Shown here: piece by piece, positions 45,933-56,639 of the stretch
Layout: each line of letters begins with the position of its first letter
Numbering within the stretch: position 1 is the first letter of the stretch
Assembly: GCA_037127255.1 (NCBI GenBank)
Contig: JBANSL010000007.1
Coordinates: 62,295,038-62,359,037 of the forward strand
Direction of reading: 5' to 3'
DNA length: 64,000 bases
DNA from: Persicaria tinctoria
Lineage: Eukaryota > Streptophyta > Magnoliopsida > Caryophyllales > Polygonaceae
Position numbers and translations under genes: made by a program
The notes under the pieces: generated by a model
Database searches by the model: none
What the model was told of the DNA's origin: nothing
What the model saw: only the letters and a program-made list of their open reading frames with translations

Positions 45933-47135
45933 TCAACTATACCTTTGTACCCAAGAGTTTTTTACCGCAACGATCTTATACTCTAGTAATGCTATTAAAG
46001 GCAAGTACTCATGAACTTGTAAATGGAAAGACCAAGAAGTCCAAGCCATTAAAACAAAACCCACTGGAATACTCCCTTCCAAAGTGTAGTCTACAAAAGT
46101 ATACAAAAAGAAAGAAAGTTCACTAAAGAAGTCTAAAAAAGTTTTACCATTAACAACTTTTTGCCAATTAAACTTCCATAAATAGTGTGAATTAATTATT
46201 ATGTTAGTATGAGGGTAGACCACAGTATTAAGAACCCACTTAGACACAAAAGCTGAAGTCGGGAAAACAAAGGTTCTATAATTGATTAAGTCATGGCTAG
46301 GTGCAGTAAGACATACAGTTTCATAAGTAATGCTCCACCAATAGCTGGTTGTGGACGAATACCAAAAGTATAAAGCATATGAAGCACCATCTAGTAAATC
46401 CAACAAGACGTTCAGATTTACAAACCATTGTTTCCCAGTGTCATTTATTTGAACCAACTCCTCAGTTTGATTGATGTCTTCAATTTTTCCGAAACCCAAA
46501 CGGGGAACGAGGTTTGACATAGACCTCAGCTTCACCAAAAGATCATCATCAAAGGGAGAGAGCTTCTCAGTAAGTTTAGTGCCCTCCGGCATAGGTTGAG
46601 ATGTTAGTCTAAGAGCGTTAAATGTGGATATTTGATTTAGGAAGATATATGATATAAAATACTTGCCTAGGGGGTTATCATTCTGAGAGATTTCACCCTT
46701 GAATATATCTACACATTCATAATAATATGAGCATTCCCATTGCAATTGGTGATTAACCATAAACATCCAAGCAAATGTTAACATCAAGACCCAATTATGA
46801 AAGGCCATCAGTGCTAGACACGAATTCCACACATACCTGATTTTTATACGAACTTGCTTGGCCTCCAAAGGATCCCCAATAATTGTTGCGGATAGGAAAG
46901 ATTGATTGAGGCCAGAAATGTTTTCCCGAACATAGCCTTGCAGGGCTAACAACTTCTCCATATTGATTGTGTGCTCTTTGAACATCTTGTCGGTATTGGA
47001 TTTCAGTTTGGATCTTGGTTCCTCTTTGGCAGAGGGGTGTTCCTCAATGATTTTTATGCCCTCCGGCGATTTGGGACCCTTTCGGGTGTTAGACTTTGGA
47101 GAGGCGGGATCATCTGCTTCCCTGGGTTTTTTCAT
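45933..47135 (-). CDS. Unrecognised 400-residue protein inside the LINE (possible old viral capsid insert)
   Basis: From the ATG at 47135 the first 60 residues are charged and Pro/Lys-rich (PREADDPASPKSNTRKGPK). After residue 60 the protein is dense in Trp, Tyr and Phe with several short hydrophobic blocks (WNSCLALMAFHNWVLMLTF, then SELSFFLYTFVDYTLEG). The frame ends at 45933, but related coding appears to continue in another frame (PNLATSGTKIVQSPY). It lacks every LINE ORF1 hallmark, although it occupies the ORF1 position. Plant genomes are known to hold capsid-like genes from double-stranded RNA partitiviruses, and the size, aromatic-rich composition and lack of introns would fit. I see no motif that proves it. 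A captured host mRNA is the main alternative. Confidence 0.3.
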   Translation of the reverse strand: MKKPREADDPASPKSNTRKGPKSPEGIKIIEEHPSAKEEPRSKLKSNTDKMFKEHTINMEKLLALQGYVRENISGLNQSFLSATIIGDPLEAKQVRIKIRYVWNSCLALMAFHNWVLMLTFAWMFMVNHQLQWECSYYYECVDIFKGEISQNDNPLGKYFISYIFLNQISTFNALRLTSQPMPEGTKLTEKLSPFDDDLLVKLRSMSNLVPRLGFGKIEDINQTEELVQINDTGKQWFVNLNVLLDLLDGASYALYFWYSSTTSYWWSITYETVCLTAPSHDLINYRTFVFPTSAFVSKWVLNTVVYPHTNIIINSHYLWKFNWQKVVNGKTFLDFFSELSFFLYTFVDYTLEGSIPVGFVLMAWTSWSFHLQVHEYLPLIALLEYKIVAVKNSWVQRYS

Positions 47136-47136
47136 T

Positions 47137-47430
47137 TTAACAACTCCGAAAGGAGCCAAAACGTGACATGGTGCTCTTCAATGAGAATCTGATTTTTGCC
47201 CTTTCGGGATGGTTTTGGGAGGGGGACGAGGAGCTTATCCCCCATTGGTTTTTCCTTTTCTCCTTCAAGGAGGAAGCCATGAATGAGACAGAAAAAGGAA
47301 GATTAGAGAGAAGCCAATTGGAGTTACAGAAAGTGAGAGAGGAGAGAATGTTGTGTACGGGTAATGAAGACAAACAACCCCCATTGTTCTTATAGATTTG
47401 AAAAGGAGAGAGATTTAGAGACGTACCCAA
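47137..47430 (-). other. Leader-like region before the unknown ORF
   Basis: A short frame contains MASSLKEKRKNQWGISSSSP and stops just as the 400-residue ORF begins in another frame, with a 20-bp overlap. It may be the original N-terminus, shifted out of frame, or an untranslated leader. The sequence before it (CTCCTCTCTCACTTTCTG) looks like an mRNA 5' UTR. Confidence 0.3.
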
Positions 47431-47484
47431 CCATTATCGACCAGAAGTGATGTGCCTTCGGCTAAGGAATAGAACCGACCAAGA

Positions 47485-47934
47485 CTAAGCATCCCGGACG
47501 ACACAGTCTAACGGAAGGACGGAAGAACGCAGAGACACGATTTTTAACGAAGGCCAGGGTGGAGGTCGAGCATACCGGACTAGGCTTTTATCCCCTTGGT
47601 TTGATCTTCTCTGAGCACGACGCACCCGACAGCCACCGGCAGGGAGAACAGGGATAAAACCGTCCCCAAACCCAGATCTGATGTTCGTCAAAGGGGCGAT
47701 TACCCCGGTGCAAATTCCCCACAAAAGAGCGAGATAGCCAGACACACAACCTTTGCAGAGCAATCGAACGGACCTTTTGATCCGCCAAAAGGCATGTTTG
47801 AAGCTGATTAGACAGAAAGCAAGTTCTTTGGAGAAATCGATTTCAGATCTAGGGTTTTCGACTGAAGAGTTTTTGGGGGGATAGTTTTGGGGCAAGGGGG
47901 TTGGGAGGGGTGCGTCCGGCGCGTTCTTCCTCAT
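47485..47934 (-). pseudogene. LINE 5' region with an open frame
   Basis: About 150 codons start MRKNAPDAPLPTPLPQNYPP, eight bases inside the LINE's 5' TSD. A Pro-rich start followed by an FSKELAFCLISFKHAF stretch is reminiscent of plant L1 ORF1 N-termini, but no RNA-binding domain or zinc knuckle is visible. Overlapping frames suggest frameshifts near 47790. Confidence 0.4.
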
Positions 47935-47957
47935 ACTGTCGATTTAAATTTCTATGG

Positions 47958-48292
47958 TATTTTTGTTGTTGGATGCAAGGATTTTTTTTGTTTGTGTCCT
48001 TTTTAATCTACCCCAATTTGGATAACTTCTCTTAATTATTTATTGTCATAGAAAGTGATGAACCCACTAAGCTAAGCTATGAAAAAGCAAGAACACACCA
48101 GCGCTCCAGGCTTTGGACCCTTTGGGGAACTTTGCAGCCTTATTGAATAATAAACTCACAGAGTGTTTGAGAAAAATCAAAAAACTCAAGAGCAAGTTGC
48201 GACTAAGATTAGAAATAGAGACAAGGGAAAGAAAAACAAACGCAAGACTTGTGATAAACGAAAGATAAATGGAAAGTTTATAGGCTGATGCA
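47958..48292. other. No gene recognised
   Basis: AT-rich sequence between the LINE target site and the gypsy fragment. It may be pol sequence of the latter too decayed to read. Confidence 0.3.
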
Positions 48293-48541
48293 GTGCAATT
48301 ATCGATGACTCCTAGTGACATTGAGGACAATATGAAGGTTCCGTTCGATGGTCCTATCACTCGTGCAAGGGCCAAGAAGATTCAAGATGCAACCAAAGCC
48401 CTTATTGTCCGTTACCAAGGAACTATGGAGCAAGGGTTCAGGCCACCCTGGATCACTTGGCTCAAGGTTACACCACCAGCACAAGAAGTGAGCTTGCGTC
48501 CACACACGGAGCTCATGAAGACTCGTCAACACCCACCATGA
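48293..48541 (+). pseudogene. Ty3/gypsy polyprotein C-terminal tail
   Basis: The frame contains IEDNMKVPFDGPITRARAKK followed by IQDATKALIVRYQ. The GPITRARAKK motif is the common tail of plant Ty3/gypsy polyproteins, beyond the integrase. Nothing of the integrase core is visible upstream. Confidence 0.65.
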
Positions 48542-49060
48542 ACCAACCATACTCGACATTTCCTTGGATCACTCGACATCACCACTAGCCGAGTGGGCCT
48601 AGAACTTTGTCGAAAACAATGGGCCGAGTTACTCTTGTGCATGGACCGGATTTATTTAGTTAATTAAGTTGTTATTTTATGCAATTTAGATTAATAAGGT
48701 GGAATTAATTATATCTCTTTTAGATATAATCCTTGGCCACCAAGTTATTAAACTTATATCTTTATTAGGAAATATTTGTCTTAGATTTATTTTATTTATC
48801 TTTAGATATAATAGATCTATCCAAACCCCTTTCCTTTGCAATGAAGGATTGGTTAGATCTCTCATAGCTTTTCTATATATTCATGTTTATGCACTTTGAA
48901 TTAATCAGATTGAATAGAATTGGAGAAACCCTTTATGGATTAAGGGTTCTTCGATTATCAATCCCAAAAGCTCTTGTGTTCTTAAGATTTTCGGCCATCA
49001 CAAACATCACCACCATCTTGGTTACATTCGACATCGCTCACCCAAACACCAAACCAAACC
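48542..49060 (+). mobile_element. Probable 3' LTR part of the gypsy fragment
   Basis: Directly downstream of the polyprotein tail lie LTR-like features: AT-rich sequence with repeated TTTAGATATAAT boxes (48720 and 48812), a leader-like end and CTTTATGGATTAAGGGTTC. No second copy is in the window, so the ends are unknown. Confidence 0.4.
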
Positions 49061-49254
49061 CTTGAACCTGTCGCAAGAGGAAGGCCGAACCTTGGCGTCA
49101 CTCGCAACCAGGGCCGCTCCTAGCGAGCGCGGACGTCTCCAGGCACCCCCGCTCCCGCGTTCTCGCTCTCGCTTGCGTCGCTCCCACTCGCCAGCACTCT
49201 CGCTTCCAGCAAAATTTAACAAATATATATGTATATGTTATAATAATTTCTTTT
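49061..49254. other. GC-rich patch
   Basis: CGCTCGC and CGTTCTCGCTCTCGC-type runs (49115-49205) stand out from the AT-rich context. No domain is recognised on either strand. Confidence 0.3.
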
Positions 49255-50773
49255 AATTATATTTCGGAAATTTCACGAGGTACCCTCTTGGTATTGCAAT
49301 TTTCGCCGGGTGTACAGAAGTTTGACATATTTTGCATGGTACCCCTGAGATTTGGGGCTATTTCACCTCGTGCCCTCCGAGGGTTAGTTTTAACAGACGC
49401 ATCTTTTCTCTATTACATTTGAATTAAAAAAAAAAGGAAGCTAAACGAAGAAAGAACAAAGGAGATTTCACCGGTGAACTGAGAAACAAACGCCAATGAG
49501 AACGACCATCCTCCGGAGCGAATTGGAGTGGAGTCCGGCGATAGGGAGATAGACCGACCTGGAGTCCGGTGTTTGAGCACGGTGGAGCGGTCGCGACTTA
49601 TGGAGAGGTACTTTTTCCTCCTTATCTTCTTCGAAAATTAGGGTTTGAAAATGGGTCTTCTGAGTATTGGAATTTGGGTTTCGAATTGAGGCTTATCAGT
49701 ATTGGAATTGGGGTTTAGTTCTCATACGAATTTGCGAAAAGTTGTGTTCTCTACTCAATTTCTATGAAATTTCTTGTATTCTCTACTCAATTGTGTGTTT
49801 ATAGTGACAAGCAAGAGAGGCGACATGAGCAGTTGTAGGACACACCGGAGGCGCTAAAAAGTTCAGTTTCGAATTTGGGGTTTCGATATCTGTTTGAAAA
49901 TAATAACCCCATTTAGAATTAGGTATGTAACTGCCAATTTGTGTTTCCTACTGTGTGACTATCATTCTTCGTTTGAGAATTAGACATGTTTTTATACTCT
50001 CATTATGGTTGCTGGAATATTGTATGGGGGTAGACTATAGAGTGGTGATCTTATTGATCTAAAGGGGATGTTGAAATATTCATAAGAGCAAATGGATGAA
50101 GCTAAAAGCACCCCTGCTTTGACGAGAATAAGTGCAGGTATTAAATCGATTATAATTTGTTGAGACGCTTGTTGCTTTGGTTGGAACCTATGTTTACAAA
50201 ATATAGTATCTTTATCTATATAATTTCTAAAGTTTGCTTTCCTTTCTCTTTAAGCAATAAACTCCATTAGGCTGCTCCTCCTCACATCTTTGCTATTTCT
50301 TTTTTCTTTTAGTATTTAATTTAATTTCTTTTTATTTTTAATTAGGGATTTGTGAGGAAGGGACAGGGGAAGGGGACAAGAAGAGGGACAGAGGATTTGG
50401 CTCCCTCCATTAGAGGCAAAAACCATTTTTGTATATGTTTGGTCATAGTTGATTTTACTTGCACGTGGAAAGATGTACTGTGAATATGTTTACCAAGAGA
50501 AACATGCAGCCAGGGTGAGCAAATACACAAACTATAATTTATTGACCAACTCTAAATAGTTTGTTAGTAAGAGTGTGGTTTTGTGTGCAGGATATACATT
50601 ACAGGTACATGTCTGCCAATTTTCAACAGGAAATTTTTGTTGATTTGGTCTTAGAAGTAAGTCAGTAGGAAACACAATGAACTAGTTTTGAAAGTTCACT
50701 TGGAGTTAACTTTACTAACAAACTGGAACAAGCACCAAATGAATTCAGAATACCCGTGCACAACATTTTATAA

Positions 50774-50844
50774 AGCCTATTAGCTCGGCTGGTCGAGCGA
50801 TGTGTTTATACACAGAAATGTGGGTTCGACTCCCACATAGGCTA
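50774..50844 (+). ncRNA. tRNA-like sequence 1
   Basis: It folds as a cloverleaf: a 7-bp acceptor stem AGCCTAT/ATAGGCT, D-stem GCTC/GAGC and T-arm GTGGG-TTCGACT-CCCAC. The anticodon arm has only a 6-base loop (TTTATA) and one mismatch, so no anticodon can be assigned. Internal A-box-like and B-box (GGTTCGACTCC) sequences are present. It is probably a tRNA-derived relic rather than a working tRNA. It pairs as an inverted repeat with 51017-51087. Confidence 0.55.
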
Positions 50845-51016
50845 AAGTGGAATAAGGATTGAAAACTTAATCCAAATAGCTTTCAATCTATTAGTTTATG
50901 TCATAAGCTATTTTACAATGCATCTTGTTTGCCGTCATAATCTATTTTTGCTATCATAAGCTATTTTACAATGATATAAGCTATTTTTACAATGCATCTT
51001 GGTTCTAGAATACAAT

Positions 51017-51087
51017 TAGCCTATGTGGGATTCGAACCCACATCTTTGTGCTTGAGCACAATGCTCTACCGTTTGAGCTAATAGGCT
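51017..51087 (-). ncRNA. tRNA-like sequence 2
   Basis: On the minus strand: AGCCTAT/ATAGGCT acceptor stem, D-arm GCTC-AAACGGTA-GAGC, a fully paired 5-bp anticodon stem TTGTG/CACAA with a 6-base loop CTCAAG, and T-arm GTGGG-TTCGAAT-CCCAC. It is the best folded of the three, yet one loop base short of a normal tRNA. It lies 172 bp from its inverted sister, separated by repeats of CATAAGCTATTTTACAATG. Confidence 0.6.
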
Positions 51088-52728
51088 AAAAGCAACACAC
51101 ATATTTCCATAACTTTGAAGTTCAATCATGCAGTTACGCTTCACAAAATTATGCAGCTAAGCTTCCAATTCCAAATATTCTATAGCATCAGGGAGACAGG
51201 CAAAATGACATTTTTAGTTTTTAAGATTTAAGATTTTTATTCTTTCACTTTCCGCATTCAGATTTTAAGATTTTCTATATTCAGGTTTTTATTCTTTTAC
51301 TTTCTGCATTCATTTACATTTTTAGTTTATGTATTATGTATTTCATTTTTTCTGTATTTCAGTTTATGCATTAATTTTTTCAGATTTTTAGATTTTCTGT
51401 ATGCATATTTTCATATATTCTGTATTCACATTAGAGAAACAGGAAAAATGACAAAGTCCATCCATCCTTGACAAATTTGAAGAGGAATATAACCCCAAGA
51501 AAAGTCATTTATCTACCATAAGACTATTACTATTGCATTGCATCCTTGACAAATTTGACTTTCCATTAATTGGGCTGCGTGAGGCTTCTAAGAAAAGAAT
51601 ATGATGGGGTTGTGCATCTCTTTGAGGAGGCTCTAAAGGCCGAGCATGTGTATTCAGTTGCAGGTTTGGCTAAGATAAGGCACATCGGAGGTCATAGAAG
51701 CTGTTTTTACGACAAACTAAGTTCCATAATTTTGTCTTCCATCACTCCTTTCAGTTGGTTAGTTACAAACTTCCATTTCTAGATATGGTCTCTGTTCGCA
51801 AAATTTCCTAGCATTAGATTGTTGTCAATCAGTGTAGAACAGCAAGCAATTCATTAAGAATCTTACAAACTTCCATTTAATTCAGTCATTGAACTTCAAA
51901 TATAACTATTCCCACTGTCTAACTCACCACTTCACAAACTAAATTCAGTCCTTGAATTCTCACTGTCTAATTCATGAAGTTAGTCCTTGAACTTCAAAGA
52001 TATGACAACAATTAGTTAAGGTAGTAAGTCACTAAGTTCGAGCTAGACTCGATCAAATTCACAAACTCATATTTAAAATCCCAAATTCCAAACCCTTATT
52101 TACGAAAAAAAATTCAATGAGGCCATACCTTCTCCGCCCACCTTTAATTTAGATTCCAGTCGAACTCTACCTCCAGAATCCAGTCGGCACTGTACTCTCT
52201 GTGTCGCCCTCTCGCTCGAGCTTCTCCCTAATCGGTGTCTTCTCCTCCTCCTGTGTTGCCTTCTCTGCGGCGACTCTCTTCTCCTCTCAGTCGGGGCTTG
52301 CACTTCGCCTCTCCCTCATCGGTGTCTTCTTCTCTTCGTTTCTCTAACCGTTCTCGCCGGCGGCCACTTCGAACAGTTCGAATGTCTACCTTTGTCTTCC
52401 TTCCTCTGCTTCGTGCGTCTCTCTATTTCTTTTTCTGGGTTTATTTCTTTATTTTTTTTTTAATCAGCATCTAATGGAGCCCAAACCATTCCCGTTAGTT
52501 TTAACCCATAAGGGCGCGAGACAAAATCAACCCAAAACATAGGGGTACCACATGAAATATGTCAAATTTCTGTACACCCGGTGAAAATTGTAATACCACG
52601 AGGGTACCTCGCGAAATGTTCGAAATTATGTAACTATTAAGAAGTCTTAAACTAAATTAATCATCTAATTAAATGGGTATTAATATCAAAATTATTTAAA
52701 TTAAAAAAACGTACTGAACTAGTTATAT

Positions 52729-54197
52729 ATATATTTTTTTTATAAGGAAATAATTTGATGCCGGACAGGCCCGGACCTCGAGAGTCCGACAAAGTCGGCA
52801 GACGGGAAGCCGTCTAAACATACAACATAGCAAAAGAAATACAACAGAAAACAATCACCTAATACGGCAAAAGAACTACACAAAACAAACCCGAAAAAAA
52901 CCCTAACCCTAAGCAAACAAGCGGACACGGCAACGAGAAGATGGAGACCCGACGTGGTGAAGTGGATAGCGAGCGCATGGGACAGCACAGTTGACACGAT
53001 GTCTCGCCGCTGGAAAGACGGAAAGCAGAAATGCACATAGGGAAAAGACGACACCTGGGGAAGTGTGGATCACACGACGTTCCCTCCACCTACATGAAGG
53101 ATCTTCGAAGACCACAAACACCACCAACACGATCACTTCGATCAACCAGGGCCGCAGAACTGCTCCTTAACTGAAACTAACCACGAACCAACAAACTTAA
53201 CTCCAACCAATCCGAGAAAATGAAGCACGACCACGAGAGGGCAAAGAGCGCAAGAGGATTCCGTGCTTATAATAATAGTTATTAAATAATGAAGTTATAA
53301 TTTTTTTTATTTAATTTTTAAAAAAAATATTTTTCCGAATTATGGGTTGCTTTGGACCCAAGGGTATTCCTTGGGCCCAAAGGACTAGAACCGGGCCCAA
53401 AAACAAGAGGATGTAGAGCAACTGAGCAAGGCAGGAGGCGGACGCGGTTTGGGTACGATAATCGGGAGCAAACGGCGATGAACAACAGTCGGGCACCAAG
53501 ACGGGGCCACAAGATGCAGCACCACCGCCGGCAAGCCCAGCCCTCGGTGAGGAGCAAGGAGGAGGACTCACGCCACCCCACAACACCGCAAGGACCAATT
53601 GAAGCAAATCGCAAGCAATGAACTAAGATTTGAGGTTCAAGGCCGGGCAATAGAAGCAAATCGCATAAACTAGAGACGCCGGACAATCGGGGTACCGAAT
53701 TGGGGGCGCGAGGGAACCCTTGATTTGGGGCGACTCGAACCGAATCGTAAGACTCATCGAGCGCACCGGAGACTCGGTAGCTCAGGGGGCGATGGATTAT
53801 CTTACTCCGATAGCATGAGCGACAGAGGGGGAGTCAGAAGGGACAGAAGTGGTGAAGAAGCGAATCAGTACCACACTAGCCCGCTGAAGACACGCCCCCG
53901 ACGACCGCAAGACAGAGGTGGAGGGGAATGTGGTTCCGAGCACTCTCCGAGGAGAGGAATTTGGGCTCTCCGAGGAGAGATTTGGGGCTCTCCGAAGAGA
54001 GATTTTTGGAACAACCGCGACGTGGTGGTGATGGTGACGAACCGGTCGGTCGGGAACAATGGAATTACTGCTGAGATCTGGGGAAGAAGAAGTGCGAGCT
54101 CCAGATTGGGGGCGCGTGGGCATCAGCCCAGCGCGTTGATTTCATCCCAAAAAGGGGTTTTTTTACTTAGTGGGGGGTTGGTTGCTAACTCACACAT
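52729..54197 (-). mobile_element. Retroposon with A-tail and 16-bp TSD, unclassified
   Basis: The flanks TACTGAACTAGTTATA occur at 52713-52728 and 54198-54213. On the minus strand the insert ends CCTTATAAAAAAAATATATA, an A-rich tail, so it was made by a LINE-type mechanism. The 1.47-kb body has no LINE domain. Its 5' part contains three CTCTCCGAGGAGAG-type repeats (53945-54002). An internal A/T-rich block at 53268-53340 may mark a second nested tail. It could be a LINE derivative or a reverse-transcribed host RNA. Confidence 0.6.
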
Positions 54198-54590
54198 TAC
54201 TGAACTAGTTATAGATAGACCTGAGCAAACGCGGGCTGGCCCGCCCGCCCGCTTTATTTGACAGGCTTGGGTAGAGGGAAAAGCCCAAGCGGACCGCTAA
54301 GCCCGGCCCGCGCCCGCAGCGGGCACGAGATTGGCATAAAATAAAAATAGTAACTATATAGTAACTATATATGTATATGTAATAAATAATATTTAACATA
54401 AATATTATATGTAATAATATTTAACATAAATACTTATTGTATATATATATGTATATGTAATAAATAATATTTAATATTATTTATTACGTATATATATATA
54501 TGTAATAAATAATATTAATTAATTATTTTTAACATAAAATAAAAATAGTAACTATATATGCAATACCTATGTATAATTAAATAAACAGTA

Positions 54591-54886
54591 AGTATATATA
54601 GCTAATTATTAAAACAGTAACTATATATATACAATAAGTATATATAACTAATTACATATATATATATATATAGGGTTTACTTCAAATGTAAAAAGTCCTT
54701 AAAATGTAAAATATGCTTATTGTGTAAAATTTGCTAATAGTATATATAGCTAATTATTAAAACAGTAACTATATATATACAATAAGTATATATAACTAAT
54801 TACATATATATATATATATATAGGGTTTACTTCAAATGTAAAAAGTCCTTAAAATGTAAAATATGCTTATTGTGTAAAATTTGCTA
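54591..54886. repeat. 148-bp tandem duplication
   Basis: Two nearly perfect copies, each running from AGTATATATAGCTAATTATT through GTAAAATTTGCTAAT. The duplication contains the left end of the nested element, so that end exists twice (54673 and 54823). Confidence 0.85.
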
Positions 54887-54887
54887 A

Positions 54888-54968
54888 TGGGCCTAATTTA
54901 ATTACTATTGGGCCTAATTTAATTACTATTGGGCCTAATTTAATTACTAATGGGCCTAATTTTATTAG
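54888..54968. repeat. 21-bp minisatellite, four copies
   Basis: The unit GGGCCTAATTTAATTACTAT plus one T repeats four times with minor changes. Confidence 0.9.
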
Positions 54969-55289
54969 TAGAATATCTGCCCCCCCCCCTTGCCCATGCG
55001 TGCGCCCCCCTTCTCGGACCCGTTTTTTTTTTTTTTTTTGCCCAAATTTTTTTTTTCGTGGTAACACTTTCTGATGTGCAAGTATAACTTGCTTTTGTGC
55101 ACATATAACATCTTATTGTGCAAATATAAGTTTATTTTGTGCAGACAAATAATTCATTATGGGGTAAATAGGTAAATGTGTCTATTTCAATTATAAAAAT
55201 TTATAATTGAAATATGTTTAATTTATGGGTAAATTGGTAAATATGTCTAATTTTATGGGTACATGCACTTTTTCCCGTTTTCGATACCT

Positions 55290-55405
55290 TTTGTGCAACT
55301 GTGGAGTGCATTTGTGCAACTGTGGAGTGCATTTGTGCAACTGTGGAGTGCATTTGTGCAACTGTAAAGTGCATTTGTGCAACTATAAAGTGCATTTGTG
55401 CAACT
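55290..55405. repeat. 21-bp minisatellite, about five copies
   Basis: The unit TTTGTGCAACTGTGGAGTGC plus A repeats five times, decaying to the right into scattered ATTGTGCAAA boxes as far as 55525. Confidence 0.9.
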
Positions 55406-55784
55406 TTAATTGTGCAAATTTAAAGTAGGATACAATTGTGCAAATTTAAACTACAATTGTGCAAAATTAAGATACAATTGTGCAGATTAAGAATACAATT
55501 GTGCAAATGTAAGATCATAATGTGCATTAATAAGACAAAAGATGTGCTTTTGAAATCGATGTTTTAATTTTGTTTTTTTTTTACTTTTGAGAGTTTGGGT
55601 TCACCTCTCGGCTAATTTAGGTTGATAGATGTAAGTTTGAAATCGATTTTTTTACGTATAAGCTTTTAAAATTAAAGTGCATAAATAAGATTAAAATGTG
55701 CATAATTAAGGTTAAAAAGTGCATAACTTAGATTATAATGTGCATGATTAACAATTTGCGATTGTTGCGCTCTTGTCTATTATG

Positions 55785-55856
55785 TAACCTTTGTGGGATT
55801 TGAACCCACATCTTTTGTGCAAATGCGCATTGCTCTACCAATTGAGCTAATAGACT
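55785..55856 (-). ncRNA. tRNA-like sequence 3
   Basis: Homologous to sequences 1 and 2 (TATTAGCTCAATTGGTAGAG, GTGGGTTCAAATCCCAC), but its acceptor stem is only partly paired and the anticodon arm is degraded, again with a short loop. Non-functional as a tRNA. It lies inside the nested long-TIR element. Confidence 0.55.
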
Positions 55857-55926
55857 AAATTATGATTTTTATGCTAAAATAGAAGAACCTAATCGACCTA
55901 AAGCATATTGGAATAAAATTTTAAAA

Positions 55927-56566
55927 TTCAATTAGCTCATGATTCACAAACAATTTGACAATGCTATAAACATGAAATTAGATCCAAATCAACCCAACAA
56001 CACAACCATAGCATCAATTTCAGTCAATTTGGCCGTTGGCAAAAAACCCCAAATTCTAAAGCAAATCGCAATATAAAATTCCAAACTTCAATTAGATCAT
56101 GATCCATAAACAATTTGACAATGTTATGAACATGAAATTAGCTCCAAATCAACCCAACAACACAACCATATCACCAATTGAAGTCAATTTTGCTTTTGGC
56201 AAAAAGCCCCAAATGCTAGAACATATCGCAATATAAAATTCTAAAATTCAATTAGTTCGTGATCCATAAACAATTTGACAATGATATGAACATGAAATTA
56301 GCTCAAAATCAACCCAACAACATAACCATATTATCAATTTCAATCAATTTGGCTTTTGGAAAAAAGCCCCAAATTCTAAAACATATCGCAACCTAAAATT
56401 CTAAAATTCAATTAGCTCATGATCCATAAACAATTTGACAATGATAAGAACATGAAATTAGCTCAAAATCAACCCAACAACACAACCATATCATCAATTT
56501 CAATCAATTTGGCATTTATCAAAAAGCCCCAAATTCCGCTCCTAAATCAAACCCTAGGTTTTAAAT
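55927..56566. repeat. 160-bp tandem array, four copies
   Basis: Copies begin at 55927, 56087, 56247 and 56407 with TTCAATTAG and share CATAAACAATTTGACAATG, AAATCAACCCAACAACA and AAAAAGCCCCAAAT. Spacing is exactly 160 bp. The fourth copy fades into unique sequence near 56540. Confidence 0.9.
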
Positions 56567-56639
56567 CTCAACCTAAATCATTCAAACAATCCAAATAACT
56601 GTAATAAACAAGTTTAGAGTTAGAAATCATACCAAATTC

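Larger units (their letters stand above)
37189..47941 (-). mobile_element. L1-type LINE with nested insertions
   Basis: A 16-bp TSD, ATTTAAATTTCTATGG, lies at 37173-37188 and 47942-47957. Read on the minus strand the element ends CCTAATAAAAAAAC at 37189, i.e. a short A tail. Between are, in order, an endonuclease domain, a reverse transcriptase, a zf-RVT region and RNase H, as in plant L1 LINEs. It is split by a family Y solo LTR and a second LTR-like insert. Removing these leaves about 7.2 kb. Many stops and frameshifts show it is dead. Confidence 0.85.
49264..52623. mobile_element. MULE-like element with long TIRs
   Basis: The ends form inverted repeats of about 135 bp: 49264-49400 (TTTCACGAGGTACCCTCTTG, GCCGGGTGTACAGAAGTTTG) pairs with 52487-52623. 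Flanking 9-mers AATTATATT and AATTATGTA agree at 7 of 9 positions, the size expected for Mutator TSDs. No transposase remains. The interior has captured-looking UTR sequences at both ends (CT-rich leader at 52200-52400 and GAAAATTAGGGTTTGAAAAT at 49630), and two tRNA-like sequences in opposite orientation. Confidence 0.75.

Noticed and set aside
50774..50844. Functional tRNA gene
   Set aside because: The anticodon loop has six bases in this and both related sequences, so an anticodon cannot be assigned.
53311..54261. Long overlapping frames on both strands
   Set aside because: GC-rich retroposon sequence with no recognised domain; opposite-strand frames of similar length argue against real coding.
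55290..55405. CRISPR-like direct repeats
   Set aside because: Head-to-tail 21-bp units without spacers in a plant nuclear context; a minisatellite.
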